Positions 35,282-48,774 of a DNA stretch of 64,000 bases are shown one piece after another. Under the pieces are notes generated by a model. It was not told the origin of the DNA and did not search any database. It saw only the letters and a program-made list of their open reading frames with translations. The DNA is taken from positions 13,156,258 to 13,220,257 of the forward strand of contig JAQFVV010000013.1 in NCBI GenBank assembly GCA_028023455.1, given 5' to 3'. How positions within the stretch are numbered: position 1 is the first letter of the stretch; each line of letters opens with the position of its first letter. This stretch comes from Epiperipatus broadwayi (Eukaryota > Onychophora > Udeonychophora > Euonychophora > Peripatidae). A program made the position numbers and the translations under genes.

Positions 35282-35589
35282 TCATCTTAGTAATTTCAAT
35301 ATTTTCAGTGCTTTATAATAGTAAGATTTTATGCAATAATGAAATTAAAATCATGATTTCCACATTTTATGTATACCCACATTAAATTTTACAAGATTAT
35401 AATGTAAATTTGTTCAAACATTGTGCATGTTAATTTTGCATTTTAAATCACATTCTGTTTTTGCTTTTTAAAAAAGATCGTAATCAATTATTAATCATTT
35501 AGTGTCCGCAAGTTTATTTTTAATTATTTTCTTATTAATGACACTAATCACGAACGTGCTCTTAAATTCCAAGAGAGCTAAATAGTTGT

Positions 35590-35787
35590 ATGTCTGGATA
35601 TCGCGAGCTTCATAAACAATTAATAAAATCGTCTCAAAGATTAATTACTAATTACGTTGTCACCAGAAAACCATTAACACAACATGAGAGTGAAGTTGGC
35701 GCTAGTTGTATTTCCTCTTGTGAAGAATCTGATTTTTTACCAGTTTGCAAACGAACCTGTTTATCGGCAAGTAGCGATAATAATTAA
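35590..35787 (+). pseudogene. Short frame, possibly the C-terminal end of the Tigger-like transposase
   Basis: A 65-codon frame ending in TAA. It contains Y-V-V-T-R-K-P-L-T-Q, an acidic/Ser patch (S-S-C-E-E-S-D) and a basic K-R-T stretch before a Ser-rich end. Transposases of this group often end in such low-complexity tails, and the frame sits before the 3' inverted repeat. No catalytic part is present. The assignment rests mainly on context. Confidence 0.35.
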
Positions 35788-36254
35788 AATGTGTATAAAA
35801 AAAAGTCACTGTACTGTAAATTATGCATAAAAATATATTGTTTTGAATAAAATTAAATATTATAGTTAAAAAAAGTTTGTTTTATATCAATTTTTGTCAA
35901 ATTTGAAAATTTTTATTAGTCATATTTTATTTCCTTATTTTTTTTTGCGCGAATTTTAAAGTAATTTTACGTTGGAGCTTTGCTTTTATGCGATTTTTGA
36001 AAAATCACAGTCCGCATCCCCCCCTTTTCAAGGTAAGTTACATCTATTTTTGCGCAATTTCTTTTGCACGTGTTTTCTGAGGAACCTATCTATCGCGTAA
36101 AATGAGACCCAGGTGTATATGTTAAAAAAATAAACAGATAATCAGATTTTAAAAATGTAACTTTCTTGCACTTAATAATATTGACCATAAATACTGTACT
36201 ACATTGTATAAAATATTAATATAAGATCATTTTATTATTATTTAACGTGTGTTA

Positions 36255-36780
36255 AACCACTAAACATCACATGATCACCATTCTTTATGTCTACAGAATC
36301 TGTTAACAGAGGCAAAACTCACCATACAGTAGCACCATTCCGTGCTAGTCAGAGTAATCAATGGATGCAGAAAGGTTTGTGCATAAAATCCCTATCTAGT
36401 ACCTACTTATCCAATATCACCAGACTAGTTTCTAGCTTGTGGCTTTCGTCAGTGAGAAGCCTTATATCTGAGAGCACTGCACCTATAGTCTATACAGGCT
36501 AATGAGCTTGAATTGAAAACATTTTCATTTTGAACTCAAAGCTTTATAGTTAGCTAATAAAGTAAAAGGTGACTTCTGGAGGGTTGCATTAGATTCTAAG
36601 ATCTAAGTATAGTGCTCTCAGATCAAAGGCTCCTCACTGATGAAAGCTACAAGCAAGAAACTAGTCTGGGGATATTGGATAAATGGCACTAGATAGGGAT
36701 TTTATGCACAAACCTTCCTGCATCCATCGATTATTCTAGCTTGCACTGAGTGGCGCTACTATATGGAGTTTTGCCTCAGT
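36255..36780. repeat. Inverted-repeat element family, minimal form (copy 2)
   Basis: Arms of about 165 bp (about 36311-36480 and 36616-36777) share the CATACAGTAG, TGTGCATAAAATCCCTATC, ACTAGTTTCTAGCTTG and CTGAGAGCACT blocks in opposite orientation. They enclose a loop of about 130 bp. A leader AACCACTAAACATCACATG (from 36255) precedes the left arm only. The frame at 36287-36502 comes from the arm. No target duplication could be found. Confidence 0.8.
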
Positions 36781-38540
36781 ACTAAATGAATGGCTTATTC
36801 TCTTTTTTTTTCATAAGAAATAATGATCCCCCCCCCCCTCTTTTTTTTTTTTGGATTATAAATGAATAACAAATAAACTAAGCAGTATTTTTTTTTTGTT
36901 CTCTATTGTCAATAAAGATATGGCACATATAATACTAAATGACAGTAGTATTATGCATAACTGTTTCCTTCCATAAATGACCTGAAAACAATTATTTAAA
37001 ATTTGTCGATTTAGTGGAGTATATTCTTGAAATAGTTCTATAGCTCTTCATGATGAAATAAAATAGAATAACATAGGACTTTAGAGCTTTGATATTTCAG
37101 CTAGAAAAGATTACAAAGCTTTACTGCTAAAAATTTAATGTGTTGAAACTTATATACTTGCAATGGCTTTTATTTTTCATTTATAGATGGAAGCTGTATT
37201 TAGTATAATCCTTTGGTAATAATGATAGTGAGAACCTAGATAATGTTCATAGCCAGGTATTTCATGGCATGGCGAAGAAGAACTTTGAAGTCTCTTAAAG
37301 ACCTCTACCCACAATGAACTTCCTTCATTATCTAGTTATTTACCATACTGATTTTGAAATATAATTCCCATTACACTATTTCATTTTTTTTTTTATGTTT
37401 AAAGAAAAATCTATAACATTTTATTATGTTCCAAGAAACTAATCTCAAGTTTTTTTTAGATTGTCTTATTAAGCATTTTTCACATATATTCTTTTTGTAT
37501 TCATATTTTAGAGTCTTTCTTTGATTTAATTATGTACTTTATTAATTTCATCATATGACCTTCAAATAATAATATTAATAATGATTATAAGAAGATACAA
37601 AAAAATAACATATTTCTTCTTTTTTGGCAAATAGTTTTACATTTGTTTTTGTTTTTTTTTGATAATAAAAAATATAAAAGTTATCTCTCATTTAATTTAT
37701 ATGCCTGCAGACTAACTGCATACACACCTCACCTATATATGTGTAAAAAATGTGTTAATGGCATATATTCTTTGTAGTGATTTATTGCCAAGTTTTTATT
37801 TAGTTGTTTTTTTTTTTAACAGAATGATTATGTTCATGTCTTATAAAAATAAAATATGTATTAGATATTATCCAAAACTATATAAAATAATTACAACAGG
37901 TTAATAAATGGGCTTTGAAATAAGGGTTTGTCTTTTATAATTCCTTTATTTATTATAATTAAATTTTTTTTTTCCTTTTTAAATATAGGAACTGAATTAA
38001 TTATTTTCTTTTTGTAATCTAAACACTTCTTGTAATATTGGTAAATAATTATTTGTTTAAAAAGAAAAAAAATACCATTTTCCATGTTGACCAATCCATG
38101 ACTATTAGTGACTTTGACATTTTGGATAAAGAAACTCAGAAAAATTTTATCAAGATCAAAAAATGATGATTGTTAAAGTGTTACATGTTTGTGTGAAAGA
38201 TGCAAAGCATTTTTTTTTTAGATGAACCTGCAAAAACTGAAAAAAATTATTTATACCCTTCATATTTATTATAAGAAGGAAAGAAATATAGTTTTGCTAC
38301 ATATTTTAACTGATCTATATTTTTTTTCTCTCTTGAGATCAAAATTCTGACACTATTAACAAGTTTTGCAAATTGAATACAAATTTTAAACAATACTTAT
38401 CCAAAAATTAAAATTCATGGACAAAGCTCAAAGAATGATTTTATACTGCTTTGAAACAATAGATTGTTGATCATATTATAAACTAGTTTTTTTTTTTTTT
38501 TAATGTGTCAAAGCGTAAAACCCACCCCAGAACAGCCACC

Positions 38541-38601
38541 AAATCACTTTTTATCAAATAACTGGTTTATTATAAACTAGTTGTTTGATAAAAAGTGATT
38601 T
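38541..38601. repeat. 29-bp hairpin with a 3-nt loop
   Basis: AAATCACTTTTTATCAAATA... (38541-38569) and its complement at 38573-38601 match with two mismatches. Part of the right arm (TATTATAAACTAGTT) also occurs just upstream near 38475. A small palindrome of unknown origin. Confidence 0.7.
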
Positions 38602-41600
38602 TAGATAGTTTTTGTTAGTTATCCTACAGCCATACAGAAAGAAAACAAAATGATAGAATAAGACCACATTTAAAGAAATTAAAACTGATAGAATTTTAAT
38701 GAAATTTATCTACTTCTAAACTTTATAGTCATCTTTGTGTAGCCTTTTACAGAGAAATTTTAATTCTAATATTTTTTGTTGGGGGGGGGGGGTAAAATAT
38801 TTAGGATTTAAAAATCCATTATTAAAGGAGAGTCCTTATTTTTCAAATAAATTTGTCTCTACCAAATGCAAATTTGACTTTTCAATTTGAAAGAAAGGTA
38901 GCAAACTAGAATAGGCAAATTACTTTGTTTCTGAAAAGCATTGTGTAAGCTAGGGATATATATAGTATTAAAAAATTAGTTCATCAACCCTCATTATGTT
39001 ATAACTATTATCAAGTCAGAAGGATAGTTGTGTTGAAATTTGTGTAGGTTTATTGTATCAGGTTTTAATTAATAATGCATGCATTTGAATTTAATTTACT
39101 GAAAGATGTGATGTTTTGTCTTGGTATATAATCTGACCAATATTTTTTAAATAATAGATTTAATAAATTAATAATTGGAATATTTTAAAATTAAATATCA
39201 TTGTTTTTTTTATTTATTTAATGTTTTGGTTTAATTTATGTTATTTATTTAAGAAAGAAAATAGTAATGTGTATATTTATTATAATTCATAGACATTTTT
39301 TATATATTAACATTTTTATTTCATATATATTGAAATAATAAAATTCATTGAAACAATGTTTATTAAAATTTAAAAGCAGTTGAGGTGTGATAAAATTTAA
39401 TTACTAATTTGAATAATAACAAGTCATAAAGCATTTAAGTTGCTGAATATAATTTAACTTGTTAATTTAATATTTTAGTTTTGTTGTTGCAATGTATATA
39501 GTTTATCATTTATTTAATAACTGGTGCTTTTGATCCAGACTATTTGAAATACTATTTTATTTTAAGTTTATGAAATATTTATTTACTCAGTAGCATAATC
39601 GAGTTATTAATATAAAAGCAAATAAAAATGGTTGCTTTATTTTTCTATAATATATATACACTCACAAGTATTATTTCATTAAAATATATAAAATTGTAAA
39701 ATAAAAATTGTCTCCCATAAAACTTTAAAACATTATTGTAATTTGATTTAGTGTTCTCTACTGATGGGAAACGTCATACATTTATAGACCTTCAGCTCTT
39801 TCTCTTTAATAGGAATGATGTAAATGAGGCAACACTCACTAAATCCATAGAACATCATATGAATAATACAATTTTTAAAACAGCATGACTATGTCTGTAA
39901 TAATACCAAATGTGACTGAATTTTATAGGTAATGTAATCTTGTATAAGGATTTCTGCAGAGTGGCACTTAAGTAGCTAAATATGGCAATGCCAGTATAGA
40001 TGCTAAATTAAAATTTGTTAATATCTAAGCAAAATCCCAAATGTGATATGTTTCTAATGCCACATAATTGCTAATAGTTTATATTTTCCAAAATTGATTT
40101 GAAATAATCATAGCGGAAGTTATTAGTTAGGCCTCATGCAAATTTTTAATTCACCATCTGTCAGATTAATTGTATCATTTTCTCTAACACTGCTAGATGA
40201 AATTTATTTTTAACACGTAGTTTAATCAATATAGGAAAACCTATAATCACATTTTTAAACAGATTTGCTTGACAAGTAGGATTGATGATGAATCTTAAAT
40301 ACTTTTGATATTTGAATATAAACACTGTTTGCCACTGTCTTACTTTATTAAAAAAGAATCGGTGTTCTAGACAGCTTTTTGAAAACGTATCTTTATATCT
40401 TGCTTTTGTGCTACCAACTTTAACAATTTGTATGCATGAGTTATCTCATATCTTCTGATATGTTTGCCACTACATGACTATATTCTGGGTAGTTAACACA
40501 CGTTGAGCACTACATATTTTTTGCAAAGATGTCTAGGCTGTAGTGCTATAATTAAGCAATAACACTTGATTGTCTTCAGTGATTGCCTGTTTTCCTTCTT
40601 AATTTAACTTCATATATTTAGAGCAGCATCATAAATATTAGCGTTTGATGTTTATAGCTGTATAAATTACGAAGACATTCACATCAAAATTGTACTGCAT
40701 TAACATTGTAGAGATATGACTGATATACAACAAAACTGTTGACAAACTTTATTCTTGAGATGCTTTAAGTATTTCAAATATACAATCCTATTCTGCAAAA
40801 AAAAAAAATGTGCTAATTAGATTTAATAATTTTATTGCATTGTTAAGTGATGTAATTTGAAGATTGATATAACTCACACATGTATAAAATATCTACAAAA
40901 TAACTGGATAAAAATATTGTGAATAATATATTAATTTATAAATATTAAAAATGAATTGCTTATTAGATGTATTATAAAATTAAATGAAAATAGGTCAGAT
41001 ATTTAATTAAAATAAAAATGGATGAAATATTTGCACGAATTATGAATATAAAATTGTTTTTTTTTTTTTAATTATGCTTAAATCTTTCATACTAAAAGAT
41101 GCACCAGTGTATTCATGATTTGTCTAGTACACATACATTAATATGATTTTCTGTAAGTCCAGCATTATTCAAATTAATGCTTATTTTTATTAATCATGAT
41201 ATATCTGTTAAAGGGTCAACAAATCCAAATAATTTAACTTCTAAAAAATGATCAATGAAAAGTCATAAAATTTAAATGATTCCTTCCAGATCTGGTGCTA
41301 TTTGCTGACTGAAATACTAAAAATAGCATACATCATATTATTAAGCCTTGCAACATCTATGTTAGCTTCAACTTCTATATTTTATATTGTTTGAACAAGT
41401 TTTGTAGATTAAAGTTTTTTTTTTGTTCCCTGTCTCCCATGATACTGTGATATTTAATAGTAATTTTTTGCTTTTCACTTTCTTAGCACCATCACTGAAT
41501 GCGATATGATAGTTTACATCAAATCTCCAGACTTGATCTGTCTTTTGGTCTTTTTTGGGGGAATACTATTATACAACAATCCAACAGTCACTTTATATAA

Positions 41601-42560
41601 TCTAATTTAAGCCAGTTTTGGCAAAAAAGATTACACACACACACACATATATTAAACATTGCTTGCATTTAATATTTTTTTATAGCTCTATCACTTTTGG
41701 CATATTTCTTAAATATTCTTGAGCAATAAATCATTTGGTTTTATATTGAGTTCTATTTTGTACTGAAGCCATTGTATAGTCTTTAATATTTCAAGCCATT
41801 AGCTTGAATAGCTTAATATAAGTCAGTTATAACTTCAGAGTAGCTGTAGAGCAAAAGAAATATTGTTAAAATCTAATCTGAATCCAATTGGAATTACCAT
41901 TTGATATCAGTGATTACTTATTGTTTTCATAAATGGTTTTGGTGAAATGGGAAATGTTGCTGGCAAATCAAGTGTCAATTAAAAAAGTTATGATACTTCT
42001 TGATATTTACCATTTCATTTTTTTGCTAAAATTTCAAAAGTGCATGTAGTTTTTTTTTTAAATTGAAGTCACTCAAATGTGTAATTGCTGATATAGGCAA
42101 TTTAACTTGAGTACATATCTTAGGAATTTGAATTGCATATTAGGAATAAAAGATGATGGTAGATGGCTGTATTGCAAAAACACTTCTGAGGAAAGACCAA
42201 TAATTTCTAGAAACTTGTTAGATGGTCAGTTTGGCTCTATTGTCTGATATGAATTGATTATTAATGTTCATGAGGACAGCATGACTTTGGAGTAAAGAGA
42301 AAAATTCGTGCTAAAGGTTATATATTGTTCTGATTATTTTGGAACTGGAACACCTATTTGGGTAATTATAACAATTAATGATTAATGCTTTAAGAAATTT
42401 TAGTAATTTATGACAATGAACAGGATTATAATTATGGATATAGAAACTTTTGTATTCCCTGTATGCAACAGAGCAGCCAAAATTAAAAAAAACATTAATT
42501 ATATACAATTTGCCAAGCGCTTTCGGTACTGTATACCAGAATCATGGTGACATGTTGGAA

Positions 42561-42626
42561 CTGAACGGTTAGTCTGTTTATCACGCTTTATTGCTGAACA
42601 GTTAATCTGTTTATCATGCTCTATTC
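42561..42626. repeat. 33-bp tandem duplication
   Basis: CTGAACGGTTAGTCTGTTTA... is followed directly by CTGAACAGTTAATCTGTTTA..., with about five differences. Confidence 0.7.
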
Positions 42627-43039
42627 TTGTAGAATAATTTTCATTATCTGACAGTTTTTGTATTATTTATATATATATATATAATAAATAAATCCATTTT
42701 CTAATAATAAATTTGTTTTTATTTATGTATTGACGGAAGATGACTATTAACATAATCAAATTGTTTCATAATATTTAAAATAAAGTAACATTTCAAGAGA
42801 TATCTAGATCTAAATCATGTGCTATAATTTAAATTTAATTATTTAACCTACAGTTGTCTAATATAAATTTATTTTAATATTCATGTTATTTCAAAAATTA
42901 TATTGTTATATTGAGTCTGGAAGAAAACAGATTGGGTACATAGGCTATAGTTTAAACCATATCAGCAATATTTCTCATAGGCTAAAGTCTGAAGATTAAA
43001 TTATGTTTTAATCTTCAATTTCTAGCATTTATATAATAT

Positions 43040-43482
43040 AGGCATTATTACTATTTTCAATCATCTGAATCCAGTATAAGATGAAAGTCTCATAACTTAA
43101 TCCAATTTCTGTTTCGTAACTTATTCTTTTCATATGAGTCAACATATTTTTTTAATCTATACATCTCATATTTGATTTTATAATCTCTTTAGATCCCATT
43201 AAAATTTTATTTGTCCATCTGATGTAATCTCTAATGACATGTCAGCTCAATTTTATTTAAGCCTTTTTAATTCTTTGAATGATACCACTAATACTTGTTT
43301 GTTTTTTACCAATGTATTTTACTTTAAATTATTCTATCACTTTTTATACAACTCTCTTTGTGGTGTGCTCAAATCTCAGATCTGTAAATAAGTACTGATA
43401 AAACAGTTTATCACATAGCCATATTTCCTTTTTAATATTATTTTTGGTCAAGTAATTATGTAAATTTAAGTCTATGATTAAT
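43040..43482 (-). pseudogene. Decayed RTE-like LINE, 3' end (copy 1)
   Basis: This aligns along its length with the better preserved minus-strand LINE end at 58323-58880. Shared blocks include GATGAAAGTCTC, AATCTCTT, ATTTGTCCATCT, ACTTGTTTGTT, CAAATCTCAGATC, ACATAGCCATATTTCCTTTT and TCTATGATTA. One segment matching the middle of the other copy is deleted near 43340. No frame survives. Confidence 0.7.
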
Positions 43483-43990
43483 TTTTATATGAAAGAGTTT
43501 TGATTGCTGTATACTTATTTACATGGTGAATGAATAAAGACAGATTGATTACCACCAATTATTGTGGTGACTTTACTAGCTTTTTTCTTTGAATTCAAAA
43601 CCAAAAAAATATAGTCTTCTCATATGGCTGATAGTTTTTAACTGAGATGAGTATGTCTAAAAGCAGAGTTAGAGCAATAGGAATTTTCAGATTACAAATC
43701 TAGACGATTTGTTATGATCTCAATGAAGAGATAATTTGAAAGTGGTCATATTTTCTTGTAAAATTTTATTTTTAAATGGTAGGTTGGGGTAACTAGGCAA
43801 AGAATATTACTACTATGAGAGTGTACTTGATCATTGTCAATGACAGTTTGCTATTGCTTTTCACTATCTTAATAGAACTTATTATACCACCTTAATTTTA
43901 GTTCTATATCATTAACTTTGAAGAGCCTCTCATTTTTTATGGAAGATCAACATCTTAGAGTCATGATATCTCAGTTAAAGTGACAAGATT

Positions 43991-44288
43991 AATTATTCAA
44001 CTTTATAGAAGATACCAGATGTATAATAATTTCTATTTATGCCTGAATAAATTATTATTGGGATAAAAATGTAAAAAAAATTTTCTTCACATTATTTAAC
44101 TTTATAGAAGATATCAGATATATAATAATTTCTGTTTATGCCTGAATAAGTTATTATTGGGATAAAAATGTAAAAGAATTTTCTTTAGATTATTCAACTT
44201 TATAGAAGATATCAGATGTATAATAATTTCTGTTTATGCCTGAATAAGTTATTATTAGGATAAAAATGTAAAAAGTTTTTCTTTAGAT
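43991..44288. repeat. 98-bp minisatellite, three copies
   Basis: Three tandem copies, with the anchor TTTATAGAAGATA at 44002, 44101 and 44199 (periods 99 and 98). Each contains GCCTGAATAA and GGATAAAAATGTAAAA. Copies 2 and 3 are closer to each other than to copy 1. Confidence 0.9.
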
Positions 44289-45057
44289 GTATAGTGTTTT
44301 TAATAAGATTTTAAAATTCTGAAAGATTTTATTGCTAAAATTGAAACAAAAAAATTGAAAGATGAAAATACTATGGCCAAAATTGTATATATAGTCAAAA
44401 ATGACAGAGAACATAGATTTGTAGAACTTTCAAAACAAGGAAAACAATAATTGTACGCTATTGTACATGTCTAATTTTTATTAAAAAATTAAGATAAAAA
44501 TAAATTATAAGTGGCTTAATTTAAAGATTTTTTTTTAAAACAAAAAATTAAAATACTGTGTCCGTGTGGTGTACTTTTATTTTAGAATAAAACTTCTTAG
44601 TAGGAGGGGGGAGAAATGTATAAGATATATATATAAAAAAAAAAAGATCAGTTAAAACTTTTTTTCTCTCTTCTTAAAGAAAACAGCTTTTATAAAGTAA
44701 AAGCTAAATAAAAAAAAAAAAGCTAAATAAATGTGTAAAATTAGAATAAAATTAGTCTGTAAAAATTTGTTTGTAAAAAAAAAAAAAGTAATGATAACTT
44801 TCATTATGTAATTAGTGAATAAGATTTTGATTAGTAATAGAATGAAAAATTAATAGTTGTATTAATTAAAAAAAAAGAACTGTAAACTATCTTATCAAAA
44901 AGTTTAGATGAATCAGAGCAAGGGATTAAGATAACCAGAAATGGAAAGTTAAGATCTAAATTAAAAAATGACAAGAAATTAAAATAATAGAAAATAGTAT
45001 ATAAAGTCACTATTATTAATCAGTCTGGATTGTGATTAATACAGTCGGGGCTGCAAT
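44289..45057. other. A-rich spacer
   Basis: Rich in A runs and short direct repeats (AAAGCTAAATAAA twice near 44698-44730). Nothing else is seen. Confidence 0.45.
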
Positions 45058-45321
45058 TTGCTAGATCATTCATCTGTTCGGATTATTATTACTCAGTTTG
45101 TACAAAATGCAGAATCCAAACATACAGATATCCAGATATTCAGAACTGTAAATGGGCTAAGGAATAAGCCAATCAATTACTGCTGCAGAGAATCTTATTG
45201 CATAAGATGCAAAACTAGCAATATACATGCTAGACGTTCAGCTGTATTAAATTGGACTTCAGGCCCCAAAAAACCCCTCCGCAAGTCAACAATCCCACTT
45301 GTAACAAATGCTGGAAACTGA
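45058..45321 (+). pseudogene. Cys-rich frame, possible LINE ORF1 zinc-knuckle remnant
   Basis: An 87-codon frame with Y-C-C-R-E-S-Y-C-I-R-C-K-T-S-N-I-H. In a neighbouring frame just after it comes N-P-T-C-N-K-C-W, followed by a run ending E-P-E-S-Q-P-V-G near 45430. A series of CxxC clusters about 20-40 residues apart is what the ORF1 knuckles of Jockey-like LINEs look like once decayed. The spacing does not fit a perfect CCHC and no second domain is visible, so this stays tentative. It lies directly upstream of the 45.7 kb repeat. Confidence 0.3.
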
Positions 45322-45709
45322 TGCCATAATCACAAAATAAATGCTATCGCTATTCTCTCTCCCCTATTTTTGAGTCACAGAATGGAAACCAGCCATGAAG
45401 CTGTCGATGGAGAACCAGAAAGCCAACCGGTTGGAAAATACACAATGAAAACCTAGGTAAAAATATTTTAAATAACTAAATGTATATTTTGACTACTGTC
45501 TATTGACACTTTATGTTAAATGAATGAACTTTAATTAATGGAGGACTATCACTTATTATGATTTTATATGTAAATTTCAATGTTATTATGTTATATTAGA
45601 TATGTGTGCTTAGTTAAATATTAATATTTGCCTTAATTGCTATTTTGTTTATTTTCTCTTTCTCTCTTGTCATTGCCTCACCAGTAAATTACTATAAAGT
45701 TACTTTATG

Positions 45710-46020
45710 TGTTAAGTAAATATGCTGCACCCTGAGGCAGAGTGAGCTAGTCATGGGATATTTTAAGTGCTGGATTATGGGCCTACCATCCAGGCATGTT
45801 AGTTACTTCGTGTAATTAGCTGGCACCTGAGGTTTACTTCTAATCAAATAAAATGCTTTGGATGGTAGGGGTTTGAATCTAGCAGTAGAGGTGGGCCACA
45901 GTCTGTAAATGTGATCGTGTTATGCTTTGCATAGCTCAGTCTGACTGTGGGTATCATTGATAGCTCTGCTATTGATGGTATTCTCCCCTCTGCTTGAAGG
46001 GCCGGTCCATTCACATAATG
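45710..46020. repeat. Dispersed repeat R, left copy
   Basis: Aligns with 48775-49065 through TGAGCTAGT, GTGCTG, TTAGTTAC, TAATTAGCTGGCACCTG, a GGTTTGAAT motif and ATAGCTC. The similarity extends weakly upstream to about 45400, where an AACCGGTTGG motif matches AACCTGTTGG near 48330. The GGTTTGAAT block resembles a Pol III B box, so a SINE-related origin is possible; LTRs of a dead element are the alternative. Confidence 0.6.
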
Positions 46021-48774
46021 TTGAAAATATAAAATTTAAAGTTATATTAAAAAGAGATTAAAACCCAAAGCAACGCTTTCTATTAACGAACCCGGTTCAA
46101 ATGTCCAATGTGGTTGACGAAGTCCCATAAATTGACCCAGCATAAGCAAAGTTAAAAAGTAAGATCGTAATTAAAATTAAAAAAAAAAGTTCAAAATTAA
46201 AATTTAAATAAACGCTAAATAGCATAGTTATAAAAATTAAAATTGGTGAGCAGTGTGAGAAAAGAAATAGACAAAGGCAAACAAGTTGTAATATTGATAA
46301 GATAATTAATAAAAGTTAAATATAAAATGTAATTAAAAACGAGAGTGAATAAAAAGTGGTCAGAAATTATAAATAATTTATTCCCGGGGGTTTGGAGTTT
46401 GGCGAACACTTCCGTTCAATTTAAAATATTTAGTCAAACAATTGCTTCACTTTAAAAATACATGTTTTTTTTTTTTGGAGTTGACAATGGAAAGAACATG
46501 AGATAGAGTTAAATAAATAAAATGTTTTTGGTTTTGAGAATTAATAACGTAAAGGAATGAGTAATATAATAGTTTTAGAATAAATATATGATAATAAGTT
46601 TTTTTCTCTTTATATACATCAAAATGCGGTGATAAAATAATAAATAAATCTAAAAGAATGAATAAAGCATATAATAAATAAAATGAAATCTATAATAAAT
46701 AAAATCTTTCAAGTAGGTGTATATTGTATGTGGTTTATTAGAGTTATGGGGGAGTGCATAGATAAAGTGAGGAAGGTATAGTAAGTGTAGGTTGTTGGCT
46801 GCATGAAAATAGTACCCGTAACGGATTAGCAGGGAAAAATATTCTCAGGGTGAGGATACTCAGAATGTTCTGGACCCATCCACTATTCTCTTTAAAATGC
46901 ACACTGGGAACAACTGGAGTAAGCCGCAGATCACTTTTGGGGAAGAGTCCCCATATCTCATGCATTGTTTCCAAATCATAAGTTGAATTGGACAGTAAAT
47001 GAATCCTGCCATTTCTTTTCCCAAGGTCCAGTAGGAAAAACCGGCATATGAAGCTTCGTTTCAAATATACATGTGTAAGTCGGTATAAGCCAGCGAATTC
47101 TGCATCTGCCTCATTTTAAAATCCCTGTCTCACAAAGTGTTGTCCCGGTGATCATCATTCAGTACAAGATCATTGTAAGCAATGTTGTCAGCTTAGATGG
47201 AAGAAAAGAATAGTCAAAGAAGATTGCCCTCAGCATGTATAGTTCCAGATATAAACTTAGAAAAATAAAAATTAATATAAATAATTCAGATTTAATAAAG
47301 AAATTATCAGAGATGAAATGGTCAAAATGACACATTTTACTTTTGTCAGGGGAGCGGTGTAGTGTACCGCTAAGCAAGGTACATGTTGTAATAAGTTCAG
47401 CTAAAATTATTAAGAATAAAATTTCATAAACAACATAAAGAGTTTAAAATTAAAATTCTAATAAATAAAATCACTGCAGAATAAGTTGCAGTAAATGATT
47501 GAATTAAAATGTCTCATTTGAGGAGAAAAAGAAATTATAATGGTTTAAAGACTTTTCTTCATATAGACATATATCATCAAAAGGCAAATGTCAGTTGTCA
47601 GTATAAGTTTGACAAATTAATTAATTCGGGGAGGGGGGGAATCTAACTTAGAAAAGTTAAAACTATAAAAGTTTAAAAAATAAATCTTTTACATGAAATT
47701 AAAAATACTCTTTTCATTTAATTTAAGAGAAAAAAAGAAATATTAAAAACTAAAAAATCTTTTTTCCTTTATTTAAAATAAAATAAATATAAATGTGTGT
47801 GAATAAAGATTGTATTTAAATATAAAGAAAATAATAAAATGTGTGCATGTTAAAGAAATAAAATATGAAAGTTAAATATAAAAAATAAATGAAAGTTTAT
47901 AAGTTAAAAAATTCTCTCAAAGATGCATATACTAATAAACTAAAAGAATGGAATTAGCAATGGCTACTAATTAAAATTCATAAACAGCATGATTAATTAA
48001 AAGGGCATCTTAAGAATTTAATCAAAGCAGTGGATGAATTTAAAAACTAATTAAAGAAATGACAAAATCATACACATACCTAGAGTCAGTCATTCATATA
48101 TCTTAAGTCAAACACATGTTAGGCTTTTTTTTTAATGAATATAATTCAGTGCTAAGCAGTTCGGGACATGCGATGAACTCCAACCTCAGTCTGATAGAAC
48201 ATCAGCAGACTGCCTGATAGAAGCAATGCCCATTTAATAATTGGAAGCCGCCAGGAATGTCTAACTGCCTGAAATAGAAGTAGCATGGAATAACAATCAT
48301 TAGAACCTCAACAGAAGCCTAAAATCCAACCTGTTGGTAAAACACACACAGCAGTAAATAATTTGAAGCCACCACGTTCAAAAATCCTATAGGTAATAAC
48401 ATTTTCTTATTCCAATTCTGATATTATTTTAAGTAGCCATTGCAATGTTTGAAGCCTCCCAGAGATAGTTTAATAAATGAACTCTATAGCCGTATAAAAT
48501 GAACTATTTATATGCGTGTTTGAATGCTTGTACTTGTGTTAATGCTATATGTTTGTTATATTACTATTGTATGGTTTTATTATAATATGTGTGTGCCTGA
48601 GATATTATAAATCATTGTTTATAAGAAATTAAAAGATTTATAAAATTATTTTGCAAGTGATATTAAACATTTTATTTAAGATAAATTATTCTACAAATTA
48701 GTATTTTTGGTCAATTTCTTTTAATTATACTACTAAAAAGTAATTTAGCAGAGAAGTTAGAGCAACAATTTATT
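46021..48774. other. Region between the two R repeats
   Basis: Mostly AT-rich. A less AT-rich island at 46744-47064 is open on the minus strand for 106 codons (R-N-G-R-I-H-L-L, later W-G-L-F-P-K-S-D-L-R-L), with no domain I recognise. It may be the core of a dead element flanked by the R repeats, or an unrelated relic. I find no polymerase, protease or integrase motif between the repeats. Confidence 0.35.

Larger units (their letters stand above)
35117..36115 (+). mobile_element. Tigger/pogo-like DNA transposon, internally deleted
   Basis: A 999-bp element bounded by inverted repeats: CACCTGGGTCTCGTTTTACG at 35117 and its complement with one mismatch ending at 36115, about 22 bp each. TA flanks both sides (35115-35116 and 36116-36117), as in the Tc1/mariner/pogo superfamily. 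Subterminal sequence rich in TTTACG and GCGATTTTT recalls Tigger-type ends. It holds one short frame (35590-35787) and a nested hairpin (35186-35281). Confidence 0.7.
36781..43039. other. Long AT-rich stretch without recognisable genes
   Basis: No domain-bearing frame is visible. It contains a tight hairpin (38541-38601), homopolymer runs (C and T near 36825-36850, G near 38779), a CA run near 41635 and a 33-bp duplication (42561-42593, 42594-42626). Open stretches without a start on the minus strand (40164-40445, 41371-41565) are within chance for this composition. Confidence 0.45.

Noticed and set aside
40164-41565. Start-less open stretches on the minus strand (94 codons at 40164-40445, 65 codons at 41371-41565)
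   Set aside because: A rough estimate of stop frequency at this AT content predicts several such stretches in 64 kb. I recognise no motif and they are not joined by plausible splice sites.
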